Notes: generated by a model from the letters alone, not told the origin. DNA of 64,000 nucleotides from Acuticoccus sp. I52.16.1 (GCF_022865125.1 NZ_CP094828.1:1302001-1366000); one strand, 5' to 3'. Positions 26,217 to 39,284 are shown, numbered from the stretch's first letter. A program made the numbers and translations.

Positions 26217-27233
26217 ATGAGCCTCTCGTCGAAGAGTGTTCGGCGAGCCGCGGCCCATCCTGGCACCATCTCCCGGCGCCCGATCTCCCGGCGGATGGTG
26301 CTGGCCTCGGCGCTCGGTGCGGCGGTGGCGGCCTCCGTGCGGCCGGCGCGTGCCCAGCCTCCCCGCATCCTCCACGTCGACAGCTACCACGAAGGCAACG
26401 AGTGGAACGACCGCATCGCCGCCGAGACGCGCCGCGTCGTCGAGGCTGCCGGCGGCGAGTGGCGCGTCTTCCACCTTGACGCCAAGCGCAAGCCGTCCGA
26501 CGCCGCGATCGCCGCGGCGGCCGCGGCGGCCGTCGCCCTCGTCGACGAGTGGCGGCCCGACGTCGTCACCACGTCCGACGACCCCGCCGCGCAATACCTC
26601 ATCAAAGCCCACTTCCGCGATTCCAGGCTTCCGATCGTGTTCTGCGGCGTCAACTGGGACGCGTCGATCTACGGGCTCCCCTTCGCCAACACCACCGGCA
26701 TGGTCGAGGTCTCGGCGATCCCGCAGATCATCGGCCTCATGGCGCCGCACGCCCGGGGCGCGCGCCTCGGCCTCCTCACCGAGGACACGCCCACCAAGCG
26801 AAAGGAGATGGCCGAGCACATCCGCCTGTTCGGGATCGACTACGCCGAGACCTGGTTCGTCTCCTCCTTCGCGGGATGGACCGAAGGCTTCCTCGCCGCG
26901 CAGCAGGCGGTGGACATGCTTCTCCTCCTCGGCGTCGGCGCGGTGGCCGACTGGGACGACAGCCGCGCCCGCCATCTCGCCGTGACGAAGACGGCGATCC
27001 CCACCGGGACCGATTTCGCCTGGCTGATGCCCTACGCGCTGCTGGGCGTGGGCAAGCGGCCGGAGGAGCAGGGGCGTTTCGCCGCCCGCACCGCGCTCGC
27101 CATCGCCGCCGGTGCGGACCCGGCCGACATCCCGATCGCCTACAACACGGAGGGCGAGCTGCTCTTCAATCCGCGCATCGCGCGGCGCCTCGGTATCCGC
27201 GACGTCCCGCCCCTCGCCACTCTCGTGGACTGA
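26217..27233 (+). CDS. Tat-exported ABC-type substrate-binding protein linked to a sensor kinase
   Basis: A 338-residue periplasmic protein with a twin-arginine-like leader (SRRPISRRMVLASALGAAVA, cleavage after ARA near 44) and a two-lobe fold like the ABC_sub_bind family: ILHVDSYHEGNEWNDR, ADEWRP-like segment DEWRPDVVTTSDD, PIVFCGVNWDA, ARLGLLTEDTPTKRKE. No permease or ATPase is nearby. Instead a histidine kinase starts 9 nt after its stop, so I infer a periplasmic ligand sensor rather than a transport component. ATG 26217 follows a strong promoter. The ligand is unknown. Confidence 0.75.
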   Translation: MSLSSKSVRRAAAHPGTISRRPISRRMVLASALGAAVAASVRPARAQPPRILHVDSYHEGNEWNDRIAAETRRVVEAAGGEWRVFHLDAKRKPSDAAIAAAAAAAVALVDEWRPDVVTTSDDPAAQYLIKAHFRDSRLPIVFCGVNWDASIYGLPFANTTGMVEVSAIPQIIGLMAPHARGARLGLLTEDTPTKRKEMAEHIRLFGIDYAETWFVSSFAGWTEGFLAAQQAVDMLLLLGVGAVADWDDSRARHLAVTKTAIPTGTDFAWLMPYALLGVGKRPEEQGRFAARTALAIAAGADPADIPIAYNTEGELLFNPRIARRLGIRDVPPLATLVD

Positions 27234-27242
27234 CGGGCGGGG

Positions 27243-30130
<2,888 letters not shown>

Positions 30131-30134
<4 letters not shown>

Positions 30135-30511
30135 CCGGCTTGGCCCCCCGCCGCCCCCGCGTCGCCGTCATCGAGGACATCGAGATGAACCGGGACCTCC
30201 TGGAGCAGCTCCTGGAGGAGCGCGCCGAGGTGCGCTGTGCCGCCGACGGCGCCGCCGGGCTCGAGCTGGTGTTCGCCTGGCGGCCCGACCTCGTGCTCCT
30301 CGACCTCTCGCTGCCGGTGCTGGACGGGTGGGCCGTCGCCCGCCGCATCCGCGCCACTCCGCAGGTCGCCGGGACGACGATCGTCGCCCTCACCGCCCAC
30401 GCCATGGCCGGGGACCGCCAGCGCGCCCTGGAGGCCGGCTGCGACGAGCATCTCACCAAGCCCGTCGACGAAGCCGCGTTGTTCGCGCTTGTCGCCCGCT
30501 GCTGCCGCTGA
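30131..30511 (+). CDS. Single-domain response regulator
   Basis: A 126-residue CheY-like receiver with the acidic pair Glu-Asp (VIEDIEMN), phospho-acceptor Asp in LVLLDLSLPVLDG, the switch Thr in ALTAHAM and the conserved Lys in LTKPVD. There is no output domain. It overlaps the kinase stop by 4 nt, so it is probably the kinase's direct partner and acts as a phosphate carrier, sink or protein-interaction output. The receiver-cyclase gene starts 36 nt downstream. Confidence 0.9.
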
Positions 30512-30547
30512 AGTGGCGCGCGGCGCGATTGCGTGTAGCCTTGCGAC

Positions 30548-31618
30548 ATGACGCGCCCGGCCCGCATCCTGATCGTCGACGATACCGCCTACAACCGCGA
30601 CCTCCTCGTCGAGGAGCTGGAAGATCTCGGCCACGACACCGTCGTCGCTGTCGATGGCGTGGAGGCGCTGGCCATGGTCGCAAAGGCCCCGCCCGATCTC
30701 ATCCTCCTCGACCTGATGATGCCCCGGCTCGACGGCTTCGGCGTGCTCTCGGCGCTGCGTGAGCGGCCGGACGCGGGCGAGATCCCCGTCATCGTCGTCT
30801 CGGCCCATCACGAGATCGACCGGGTCGTGCGCGGCATCGAGCTCGGCGCGGTCGACCACCTCACCAAGCCGATCGAGCCGGCGGTCCTCGCCGCGCGCGT
30901 CAACGCATGGCTGGAGCGGGGCCGCGCCCGCGAGCGCGAGCGCGCCTACGTCGCCGAGATCGAGCGCCAGCGGGCCCGCGGCGACGCTCTCCTGGAGGCG
31001 ATCCTGCCGCCCGAGGCGGTCCGCGAGCTCGCCACCACCGGCCGCGTTCTGCCCCGCGCCCACACCGGCGTCGCGGTGATGTTTCTCGACGTTGCCGGCT
31101 TCTCCCGCTTCACCACCGCCACTGCCCCGAAGAAGGTCGTCGAGCTGGTCACGATGATGTCCGACGCGGCGGAACGTGCCGCCCACGCCGCCGGCATCGA
31201 GAAGCTGAAGATGGTGGGGGACGCCGCCGTCGTCGCCGGCAACCTGCTGCAGCCGCACGAGGCGCCGGTGGCCGCCTGCGTCGCCTGCGCGCGCCAGCTG
31301 ATGGCCGAGCCGTGGCTCGCCGAGCACGGCCTGAACCTGCGTGGCGGCCTCACCCTCGGGCCGGTGATCTCCGGCATCACCGGCCGCTCGCGCATGGCGT
31401 TCGACATCTGGGGGCAGGCGGTCAACACCGCGGCCCACCTCTCCGGACTGCCCGGCGGCGACGTCATCTATATCGACGAGCCCGCCGCAGCCGCCCTCGC
31501 CTCCCCCCACGCCGAGCCGATCGGCCCGATGACCCTCAAGGGGGTCGACCAGATCGAGGTCTACAAGCTGGTCTGCGCCGGGCCGCCCGGCCGCGGCGGA
31601 TCGCGACCATCACGTTGA
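30548..31618 (+). CDS. Response regulator fused to class III adenylate/guanylate cyclase
   Basis: A 356-residue protein. The receiver (1-120) has Asp11/Asp12, phospho-Asp55 (LILLDLMMPRLDG) and Lys107 (LTKP). A helical linker (120-150) is followed by a class III cyclase domain (about 170-345) with metal-binding Asp181 (MFLDVAGFSRFT) and Asp225 (KMVGDAA), Lys221, the adenine-type Asp286 (FDIWGQ) and Asn293. The Arg four residues after that Asn, which stabilises the transition state in active cyclases, is His297 (VNTAAH). The protein should make cAMP under phosphorylation control, but with lowered or altered activity (inference). It completes the four-gene signalling operon. Confidence 0.87.
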   Translation: MTRPARILIVDDTAYNRDLLVEELEDLGHDTVVAVDGVEALAMVAKAPPDLILLDLMMPRLDGFGVLSALRERPDAGEIPVIVVSAHHEIDRVVRGIELGAVDHLTKPIEPAVLAARVNAWLERGRARERERAYVAEIERQRARGDALLEAILPPEAVRELATTGRVLPRAHTGVAVMFLDVAGFSRFTTATAPKKVVELVTMMSDAAERAAHAAGIEKLKMVGDAAVVAGNLLQPHEAPVAACVACARQLMAEPWLAEHGLNLRGGLTLGPVISGITGRSRMAFDIWGQAVNTAAHLSGLPGGDVIYIDEPAAAALASPHAEPIGPMTLKGVDQIEVYKLVCAGPPGRGGSRPSR

Positions 31619-31632
31619 CAACGGCCCAGCGT

Positions 31633-31685
31633 GCGCCGACGAGAGATCCGCCCGCGCCGGCCGAGCGCCGACGAGAGACCCGCCC
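31633..31685. repeat. Tandem 21-bp direct repeats before the aldolase gene
   Basis: Two 21-bp copies (31633-31653 and 31665-31685), both beginning GCGCCGACGAGAGA and ending CCGCCC, are identical except one base (T/C). They begin 32 bp apart, about three helical turns, and lie 22-75 nt before the aldolase ATG. A TTGACA at 31615-31620 lies just upstream but I see no matching -10. They could be a regulator site. Confidence 0.5.
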
Positions 31686-31707
31686 CCGACCCGGAGACCC
31701 CCGCACC

Positions 31708-32871
31708 ATGGACCTGACGAACCCGCTCGCCGCCCTCGAGGTCGGCTACGACATCCCGGCTCACCCCGGCATGGACGAAGCCCAGATCCAGACACCCTGC
31801 CTGATCCTCGATCTCGACGCGCTGGAGCGGAACGTCCGCAAGCTGGGCGACTTCGTCAAAGCCCACGGCATCCGGCTGCGGGTGCACGGCAAGATGCACA
31901 AGTCGGTCGACGTCGCGAAGTTGCAGATGGAGATCGGCGGCGCGGTCGGGGTGTGCTGCCAGAAGGTGTCCGAGGCCGAGGCATTCGCCCGCGGCGGCAT
32001 CGCCGACGTCCTGGTGTCCAACCAGGTGCGCGACCCGGCGAAGATCGACCGTCTGGCGCAGCTCCCCAAGCTCGGCGCCGCCACCTCGGTCTGCGTCGAC
32101 GATCTCGCCAACGTGGGCGAGCTGTCGGCGGCGGCCGTGCGCCATGGCGTCTCCCTCGCCTGCCTCGTCGAGCTGGACTGCGGCATGGACCGCTGCGGCG
32201 TCTCCACGCCCGAGGAGGTGGTCGCCCTCGCCCGCGCCATCGCGGCGGCGGAGGGCCTCGGCTTCGCCGGCATACAGGCCTACCACGGCGCGGCGCAGCA
32301 CCTCGCGACCTACCCCGAGCGCAAAGCCGCCCTCGACAAGGCGATCGCCCTGGTGAAGCGGGCCGCCGAGGCGCTCACCGCCGCGGGCCTGCCGCCGGAG
32401 CTGGTGTCGGGTGCCGGCACCGGGACCTTCGCGCTGGAGACCGCGTCCGGCGTCTACAACGAACTGCAATGCGGCTCCTACGCCTTCATGGATGCCGACT
32501 ACGGCCGCATCGCCGCCGAGAGCGGCGCCCGGCTCGACGAGGACGGCTTCGAGCACGCCCTCTTCCTGCTGACCGGCATCATGAGCCGTCCGCGCCCCGG
32601 CCGGGCCGTGTGCGACGCGGGCCTGAAGTCCCAGTCCGTGGACAGCGGCCTGCCCACCGTCTTCGGGCGCGACGACGTCACCTATCTGCGCTGCTCCGAC
32701 GAGCACGGCGTGCTGGACGACCCCGACGACGCGCTCGCCGTCAACGAAAAGCTGCGCCTCGTTCCGGGCCACTGCGACCCCACCTGCAACCTGCACGACT
32801 GGTACGTCGGCGTGCGCGGCGGCAAGGTGGAAACGGTGTGGCCGGTATCGGCCCGCGGCAAGGTCTACTGA
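31708..32871 (+). CDS. bhcC: 3-hydroxy-D-aspartate aldolase (BhcC/DHAA type)
   Basis: A 387-residue PLP enzyme of the D-threonine aldolase/D-serine dehydratase-like (DSD1) family. It closely follows the Paracoccus 3-hydroxy-D-aspartate aldolase as I remember it: EVGYDIPAHPGMDE, IQTPCLILDLDALERNVRK, the PLP-lysine region VHGKMHKSVDVAKLQ, GVCCQKVSEAEAFARGGI, ELQCGSYAFMDADYGRI, LVPGHCDPTCNLHDWYVGV with the C-terminal metal-binding His and Cys, and the ending VWPVSARGKVY. The reaction is cleavage or formation of (3R)-3-hydroxy-D-aspartate-type substrates with glycine and glyoxylate; in the beta-hydroxyaspartate cycle BhcC condenses glyoxylate with glycine. The other bhc genes are not in the window. 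ATG 31708 has GGAG 12 nt upstream. Confidence 0.85.
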   Translation: MDLTNPLAALEVGYDIPAHPGMDEAQIQTPCLILDLDALERNVRKLGDFVKAHGIRLRVHGKMHKSVDVAKLQMEIGGAVGVCCQKVSEAEAFARGGIADVLVSNQVRDPAKIDRLAQLPKLGAATSVCVDDLANVGELSAAAVRHGVSLACLVELDCGMDRCGVSTPEEVVALARAIAAAEGLGFAGIQAYHGAAQHLATYPERKAALDKAIALVKRAAEALTAAGLPPELVSGAGTGTFALETASGVYNELQCGSYAFMDADYGRIAAESGARLDEDGFEHALFLLTGIMSRPRPGRAVCDAGLKSQSVDSGLPTVFGRDDVTYLRCSDEHGVLDDPDDALAVNEKLRLVPGHCDPTCNLHDWYVGVRGGKVETVWPVSARGKVY

Positions 32872-32889
32872 GGCGCCGGAAACGGCATG

Positions 32890-33047
32890 CAATTTCCACG
32901 CTTTAGAATTACCCTGACGAAACAAGACATTCGGACTGGACGTAAAATAAATCTTCGATAGGCTGGAGCTATTGGAACCGGGGTCACCGTCACAAGCGGC
33001 CCCGGTCGGACGGCCGTTTGGAGGTGATCCCTGGAGATGCGAAGCGC
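32890..33047 (+). promoter_or_regulatory. AT-rich leader before the SDR/peptide-importer operon
   Basis: A conspicuous AT-rich patch (about 32905-32985, including GTAAAATAAATC) in otherwise GC-rich DNA lies between the aldolase and the dehydrogenase and probably holds the promoter. I could not fix a -35/-10 pair. A near-perfect Shine-Dalgarno GGAGGTGAT lies at 33020-33028. Confidence 0.35.
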
Positions 33048-33830
33048 GTGAGCGTCCTGGATCGGTTCCGCCTCGACGGCAAGCGCGCGCTCGTCACAGG
33101 TGCCAGCCGCGGCCTCGGCCGTGAAATGGCCCTGGCGCTCGCCAGTGCCGGTGCCGACATCGTCCTCGTCGCCCGCCCCTCCGCCGATCTCGACAGCACC
33201 GCCGAGGACATCCGCGCCGAGGGCCGCGCCGTCACCGTGCTCCCCGGCGACGCCGGCGTTCCCGAGACGGCCGCCACGATCTGCGAAGCGGCGCTCACCG
33301 AGGCCGGCGCGATCGACATCCTGATCAACAACGTCGGCGGCCGGCGCGAGAACATCACGCTCCAGGACACGTCGCTCGACACCTGGCGCACTCTCGTCGA
33401 CCTCAACCTCACCGCAGCGGTGGCCTGCACCAAGGTGATCGGCGCGGCGATGATCGAGCGCGGCACGGGCGGACGCATCATCAACGTGGCCTCCATCAAC
33501 GCCTTCGTCGCCGGGCGCGGCATCTCCGGGCGCCATTACGAGACGGCGAAGGCCGGCCTCGTGCAGTTCACGCGCGCCATCGCGGTCGACTGGGCGCCTC
33601 ATCAGATCACCGCCAACGCCATCTGCCCCGGCATGTTCATGACCGCGCCGAACCAGCGCTGGGCGCGCGAGCGGCCGGAAATCATCGAGGCGGCCGTCGC
33701 GGGCATCCCGGCGGGTCACGCCGGCGACCCGGAGGACCTGGGTCCGCTCGCCGTCTACCTCGCGTCCGACGCGTCCCGGTACATGACCGGCGCGGCGCTG
33801 ACGATCGACGGGGGCTTCACCTGCCTCTGA
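33048..33830 (+). CDS. Short-chain dehydrogenase/reductase
   Basis: A 260-residue classical SDR. The NAD(P)-binding TGASRGLG is near residue 18, followed by DILINNVGG, the catalytic Ser in NVASINAF, Tyr-x3-Lys in HYETAKAG, and the C-terminal MTGAALTIDGGF. The overall pattern resembles gluconate 5-dehydrogenase/2-deoxygluconate 3-dehydrogenase relatives. The start is uncertain: GTG 33048 with GGAG nearby fits the family N-terminus (SVLDRFRLDGKRALVTGA); GTG 33024 and TTG 33018 are in frame. It leads the five-gene peptide-type importer by 66 nt, so it probably oxidises or reduces the imported compound. Substrate not identifiable. Confidence 0.82.
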   Translation: MSVLDRFRLDGKRALVTGASRGLGREMALALASAGADIVLVARPSADLDSTAEDIRAEGRAVTVLPGDAGVPETAATICEAALTEAGAIDILINNVGGRRENITLQDTSLDTWRTLVDLNLTAAVACTKVIGAAMIERGTGGRIINVASINAFVAGRGISGRHYETAKAGLVQFTRAIAVDWAPHQITANAICPGMFMTAPNQRWARERPEIIEAAVAGIPAGHAGDPEDLGPLAVYLASDASRYMTGAALTIDGGFTCL

Positions 33831-33896
33831 GTGCCTAGAGTCCGCGGCGGCAGCGGGCCGCCTTCACGAAACGCAACGAGCGAGAGGAATGCTGCC

Positions 33897-35453
33897 ATGC
33901 TGGCCAGACTTGGAGTGAAACGTGCGATCGCGGCGGGGGCGTTCGCCCTCACCGCCACGCTGGGCGCGGGCCTTCCCGTCACCGCCGCCCATGCCGAGAC
34001 GCTGCGCTACGCCACCATCGGCGAGCCCCCCAGCCTCGACACCCAGATGGGCACCGCCGTCGTCGCGACGATGATCGGCCAGCACATGTTCGAGACGCTC
34101 TACGCGCTCGACTCGGCCACCGTCCCGCAACCGCTGCTGGCGACCGGCGAGACCGTCTCGGACGATGGCAAGATCATCACCATCTCGCTGCGCGAGGGCG
34201 TCCCCTTCCACAACGGCAAGGAGATGAAGGCCGAGGACGTCGCCGCCTCCATTGCGCGCTGGGCCGAGTTCGGCGCCCGCGGCTCGACGCTCGGTCTCGA
34301 CAAGGTCGAGGCGACCGGCGACTACGAGGTCACCGTGACGCTGAAGGAGCCGAACGGTGCCTGGAAGAGCCTCATGTCCCAGGTCAACGGCGGGCCGGTG
34401 ATCTACCCGTCCGAGATCGTCGCCGAGGCCGGCGGCGAGCCGATTAAGCCGGAAAGTTACATCGGCACCGGCCCCTACAAGTTCAGCGACTGGCGCCCCA
34501 ACCGCTACGTCGAGCTCGTCAAGTTCGACGATTACGCCGCGCTCGACACCCCGTCGGACGGTTACGCCGGCAAGCGCGAGGCCGTGCTCGATACGCTGCG
34601 CTTCATCCCGGTGTCGGACGTCGGCACCCGCGTCAGCGGCGTGCAGGCCGGTGACTACGACTACGCCGAGTTCATTTCCGGCGACCTCTACGGGATCCTG
34701 AAGGACGACCCGTCGGTCACCCCGGTCATCTCCGACTCGCCGATCTTCGGGCTCATGTTCATGAACTCCAAGGACGGCATCATGAAGGACAACTGGGCGC
34801 TGCGCCGTGCCGTCCTCGCCGCCCTCAACATGACCGAGGCGCTGCAGGTCTCCGTGGGCGATCCCGAGCTGTGGCAGGCGCAGGGCGCCTTCTTCCAGGA
34901 CGGCTCCGTCTGGCACACCGACGCCGGGCTCGACGCCTACAACGCCGGCGACCCGGAAAAGGCCAAGGCGCTCGCCGAGGAAGCCGGCTACGACGGCACG
35001 CCGATCCGCCTGCTCGTCTCCACCAACTACCAGCAGCATTTCGACCAGGCGAACGTCTTCAAGCGCCAGCTCGCCGACGCGGGCATCGAGGTCGAACTCG
35101 ACGTGCGTGACTGGGCGACGCTCCTGAAGCAGCGCGCCGAGCCCGGTGCCTGGGACATGTTCATGACCCACCACAACACCGTCGCCGACCCGGCGCTGCT
35201 GACCTTCATGAACGACAACTACCCCGGCTGGTGGACGAGCGACGAGAAGGAGGCCCTCGAGGCCGAGTTCATCAACACCTCCGACGCCGACGGCCGCCCC
35301 GCGACCTGGGAGAAGCTCCAGACGCTGGCCTACGAGCAGGTCCCGGCCGTGAAGGTGGGCGACGTGTTCTCGTTCGACGTCGCCGCGCCGGGCGTGACGC
35401 CCGCGTGGGAAAAGGCGCCGGGCTTCCACTACTGGTGGGGTGCGTCGAAGTAA
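33897..35453 (+). CDS. Peptide/nickel-type ABC substrate-binding protein
   Basis: A 518-residue family 5 binding protein with a signal peptide (1-33; FALTATLGAGLPVTAAHA, cleavage before ETLRYATI). Family marks are EPPSLDTQ near the mature N-terminus, LREGVPFHNGKEMKAEDVAA (the SBP_bac_5 signature region), GTGPYKF and ALRRAVLAAL. ATG 33897 has GAGAGGA at about 9 nt. It delivers di/oligopeptides, opines, or short glycosides to the two permeases and two ATPases that follow. The ligand pocket cannot be read from sequence; the SDR upstream suggests a catabolic substrate other than plain peptide. Confidence 0.88.
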   Translation: MLARLGVKRAIAAGAFALTATLGAGLPVTAAHAETLRYATIGEPPSLDTQMGTAVVATMIGQHMFETLYALDSATVPQPLLATGETVSDDGKIITISLREGVPFHNGKEMKAEDVAASIARWAEFGARGSTLGLDKVEATGDYEVTVTLKEPNGAWKSLMSQVNGGPVIYPSEIVAEAGGEPIKPESYIGTGPYKFSDWRPNRYVELVKFDDYAALDTPSDGYAGKREAVLDTLRFIPVSDVGTRVSGVQAGDYDYAEFISGDLYGILKDDPSVTPVISDSPIFGLMFMNSKDGIMKDNWALRRAVLAALNMTEALQVSVGDPELWQAQGAFFQDGSVWHTDAGLDAYNAGDPEKAKALAEEAGYDGTPIRLLVSTNYQQHFDQANVFKRQLADAGIEVELDVRDWATLLKQRAEPGAWDMFMTHHNTVADPALLTFMNDNYPGWWTSDEKEALEAEFINTSDADGRPATWEKLQTLAYEQVPAVKVGDVFSFDVAAPGVTPAWEKAPGFHYWWGASK

Positions 35454-35489
35454 TTGCGTCCTGAAGACCAGTAGGAGAGACCGCCGCGG

Positions 35490-36437
35490 ATGTGGGGTTA
35501 TATCGTGAAGCGGACGGGTGCGGCCCTGGCGACGCTGGTCGCCGCATCCGTGATCATCTTCGTCTTTATCCACCTCATTCCGGGCGATCCGGTGCTGGTC
35601 ATGCTGGGCGACTCGGCGACGCCCGAACAGGCCGCGGCGCTGCGCACGCGCCTCGGCCTCGATGAGCCGTTGGTGGTCCAGTATTTCTACTGGGCCGGCA
35701 GCGCGCTGCAGGGCGACCTCGGCCGCTCGATCTTCTTCGACGAACCGGTGACCTCCGTCATCGCCGACGGGGCGGAGACGAGCATCCTGCTCGCCTCCAT
35801 CACCATGGTCTGGGTGGTGCTGATCGGCGTGCCGATCGGCGTCATCGCCGCGGTCTGGCGGGGCAGCCCGCTGGACCAGGGCCTTTCGGGCCTCGCCATG
35901 CTGATGGCCTCGATCCCGACTTTCTGGGTCGGCCTCTACCTGATCCTCGTCTTCGCGGCGACCCTCGGGTGGCTGCCCTCCTCCGGCTACCCGTCGATCT
36001 TCGACGATGGGGGCCTTTCCAACCTGCGCTATCTCCTCCTGCCGAGCTTCGCGCTCGCGGCGCCCAACGCGGCGCTGATCCTGCGCCTCACCCGCGCCTC
36101 GATGCTCGACGTCTCCAAGGAGGACTACATCCGCACCGCGAGGGCCAAGGGGATCAGCCCCCGCCGCGTGGTGCTGCGCCACACGCTGCGCAACGCGCTG
36201 CTCGTCGTCGTCTCGGCATTCGGCTTCACCCTCGGCGCGCTGATCTCCGAGGCGGTCGTCACCGAGACGGTGTTCGCGCTGCCGGGGATCGGCCGCACGG
36301 TCGTCCAGTCGATCCTGCGGCGCGATTATCCGGTCATCCAGGGTGTCATCCTGGTGATCGTCTGCCTCTACCTCGTCATCAACCTGCTGGTGGATATCTC
36401 GTACCGTCTGCTCGATCCGCGGGTGGAGCTGCAATGA
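35490..36437 (+). CDS. DppB-type ABC permease
   Basis: A 315-residue inner-membrane permease with N-terminal IVKRTGAALATLVAASVIIF, the OppB-type marker PGDPVLVMLGDSATPEQ, and the EAA loop as DYIRTARAKGISPRRVVLRH. It ends in a last membrane segment (GVILVIVCLYLVINLLVDIS) and the standard YRLLDPRVEL tail. Its stop overlaps the next gene by 4 nt. Confidence 0.9.
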   Translation: MWGYIVKRTGAALATLVAASVIIFVFIHLIPGDPVLVMLGDSATPEQAAALRTRLGLDEPLVVQYFYWAGSALQGDLGRSIFFDEPVTSVIADGAETSILLASITMVWVVLIGVPIGVIAAVWRGSPLDQGLSGLAMLMASIPTFWVGLYLILVFAATLGWLPSSGYPSIFDDGGLSNLRYLLLPSFALAAPNAALILRLTRASMLDVSKEDYIRTARAKGISPRRVVLRHTLRNALLVVVSAFGFTLGALISEAVVTETVFALPGIGRTVVQSILRRDYPVIQGVILVIVCLYLVINLLVDISYRLLDPRVELQ

Positions 36438-37321
36438 GCGCGCCCGCCCTGCCCCGCCGCAGCGTCCTCGCGGGCGTTCTCGGCCTCGTCTTCGCCCGGC
36501 CGCTCACCTCGCTGGGGCTCCTCTTCCTGTTGACGGTGATCGTCTGCGCGCTCGCCTCGCCGCTGATCGCGCCCTACTCCCCGGTCGACATCGTCCCGAC
36601 CGAACGGCTCGTGCCGCCGGGCGCCGCGCACTGGTTCGGCACCGACCATTTCGGCCGCGATACCTTCTCGCGCGTCGTCTACGGCTCGCGGCTGGCGCTG
36701 ATGATCGGCCTCGGCGTGGTGGGCTTCGCGCTGGCGACGGGCGTGCCGATCGGCATCGTCTCGGCGCTCTACCCGGCCGCCGGACGGGTGCTGATGCGCT
36801 GCGTCGACGTGCTGATGGCCTTCCCCTCGCTGCTCCTGGCGCTGGGGCTGATCGTCATCCTCGGCCAGGGCATCGTCAACGCGATCCTCGCCATCGGCGT
36901 CGTCTACCTCACCACCACCGCGCGCATCGTCTACGGCGTCACCCTGCGGCTGCGCGAGGAGACCTACGTGGAGGCGGCGCGGTCGATGGGCGGCGGCACG
37001 CTCTGGATGATCACCAAGCACATCCTGCCGAACATGATCTCGCCGCTGCTGGTGCAGGCGAGCTTCGTCTTCGCGTTCGCCCAGCTCGGCGCGGCGTCGC
37101 TCGACTTCCTCGGCCTCGGCACCCCGCCGGATATCCCCAGCTGGGGCAACATGCTCGCCGAATCGCGGATCTACATCACCCGCGCGCCGTGGCTCCTGTT
37201 CTTTCCCGGCATGATGATCGCCCTCACCGCCTTTTCGCTGAACCTCACCGGGGACGCGCTGCGCGACCACATGGACCCGCGCTTCCGCGAAGCGATGGGC
37301 AACCGTCAGACGCGGAGGTAG
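36434..37321 (+). CDS. DppC-type ABC permease
   Basis: A 295-residue second permease. It has the OppC N-terminal domain (PLTSLGLLFLLTVIVCALAS then PLIAPYSP), the family block HWFGTDHFGRDTFSRVVYGS, the EAA loop YVEAARSMGGGTLWMITKHI and the C-terminal GDALRDHMDPR. It partners the preceding permease to form the importer channel. ATG 36434 overlaps the upstream stop, and the next ATPase starts 2 nt after its own stop. Confidence 0.9.
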   Translation: MSAPALPRRSVLAGVLGLVFARPLTSLGLLFLLTVIVCALASPLIAPYSPVDIVPTERLVPPGAAHWFGTDHFGRDTFSRVVYGSRLALMIGLGVVGFALATGVPIGIVSALYPAAGRVLMRCVDVLMAFPSLLLALGLIVILGQGIVNAILAIGVVYLTTTARIVYGVTLRLREETYVEAARSMGGGTLWMITKHILPNMISPLLVQASFVFAFAQLGAASLDFLGLGTPPDIPSWGNMLAESRIYITRAPWLLFFPGMMIALTAFSLNLTGDALRDHMDPRFREAMGNRQTRR

Positions 37322-37323
37322 CG

Positions 37324-38282
37324 ATGCTCATCGTCGACGACATGGTGGTCTCCGTCGGCTCCCGACACGGGAAGATCGACATCGTCCGCGGCGTCTCGTT
37401 CGAGATCGCGCCCGGCGAAATCCTGGGGCTGGTGGGCGAATCGGGCTGCGGCAAGTCGATGACGTCGCTGGCCGTGATGGGCCTCCTGCCGCGCCCCTCC
37501 GCCTGGGTCAGCCGCGGGTCGATCACCATCGACGGCAACGACATCACGCACCTGTCGCCCTACGAGCGCGTGAAGAAGCGCCGCGGCGACATCGCGATGA
37601 TCTTCCAGGAGCCGATGACCTCGCTGAACCCGGTGATGCGCATCGGCGACCAGATCGCCGAGGCCGTGCGCGTCCACGATCCCGAGGCCGATCCCGCCGC
37701 GCGCTCGCGCGAGCTCCTCGACCTGGTGCGCATTCCCGACGCCGCGTTGCAGCTGCGCGCCTACCCGCACGAACTCTCCGGCGGCATGCGCCAGCGCGTC
37801 ATGATCGCGGTGGCGCTCGCCTGCCGCCCCAAGGTGCTGATCGCCGACGAGCCGACCACCGCACTCGACGTGACGGTGCAGCTCCAGATCCTCGGCCTGA
37901 TCCGCGACCTGTGCGACCGACTGCACATGGGCGTGCTCTTCATCACCCACGACCTCGGCGTCGTCTCCCAGCTCGCCGACCGCGTGGCGGTGATGTACGC
38001 CGGCAAGATCGCCGAGACGGGCACCGTGGAGGGGATCTTCTCCGATCCGCTCCACCCCTACACCGCCGGGCTGATGGCCTGCGTGCCGGACCCGGCGACC
38101 GGCCAGGAGCCGATCACGTCGATCCCCGGCCAAGCGCCCAAGCCCTACGAGATCGGCGACGGCTGCCCCTTCGCGCCGCGCTGCCCGCGCGCCGGCGACC
38201 CGTGCCGCACCGGTCCGGTCCCGCTCGTCGCGTCCGGCGGCCACGTCGCCGCCTGCCACTTCCCGCTGATCGCCGAGGCCGT

Positions 38283-38286
<4 letters not shown>
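37324..38286 (+). CDS. DppD-type ABC ATPase
   Basis: A 320-residue ATPase with Walker [11 protein letters not shown]-loop [11 protein letters not shown], signature [12 protein letters not shown], Walker [14 protein letters not shown] and H-loop ITHDLGVV. The C-terminal oligopeptide-transporter tail carries a Cys cluster ([15 protein letters not shown]) seen in DppD/DppF-like ATPases that bind a 4Fe-4S cluster. The start ATG 37324 has GGAGG overlapping the previous stop region. It is one of two non-identical ATPases for this importer. Confidence 0.9.

Positions 38287-39284
<998 letters not shown>

Noticed and set aside
31615-31620. TTGACA as a promoter for the aldolase gene
   Set aside because: No acceptable -10 hexamer lies 16-18 bp downstream and it overlaps the cyclase stop codon; only the -35-like hexamer is present.
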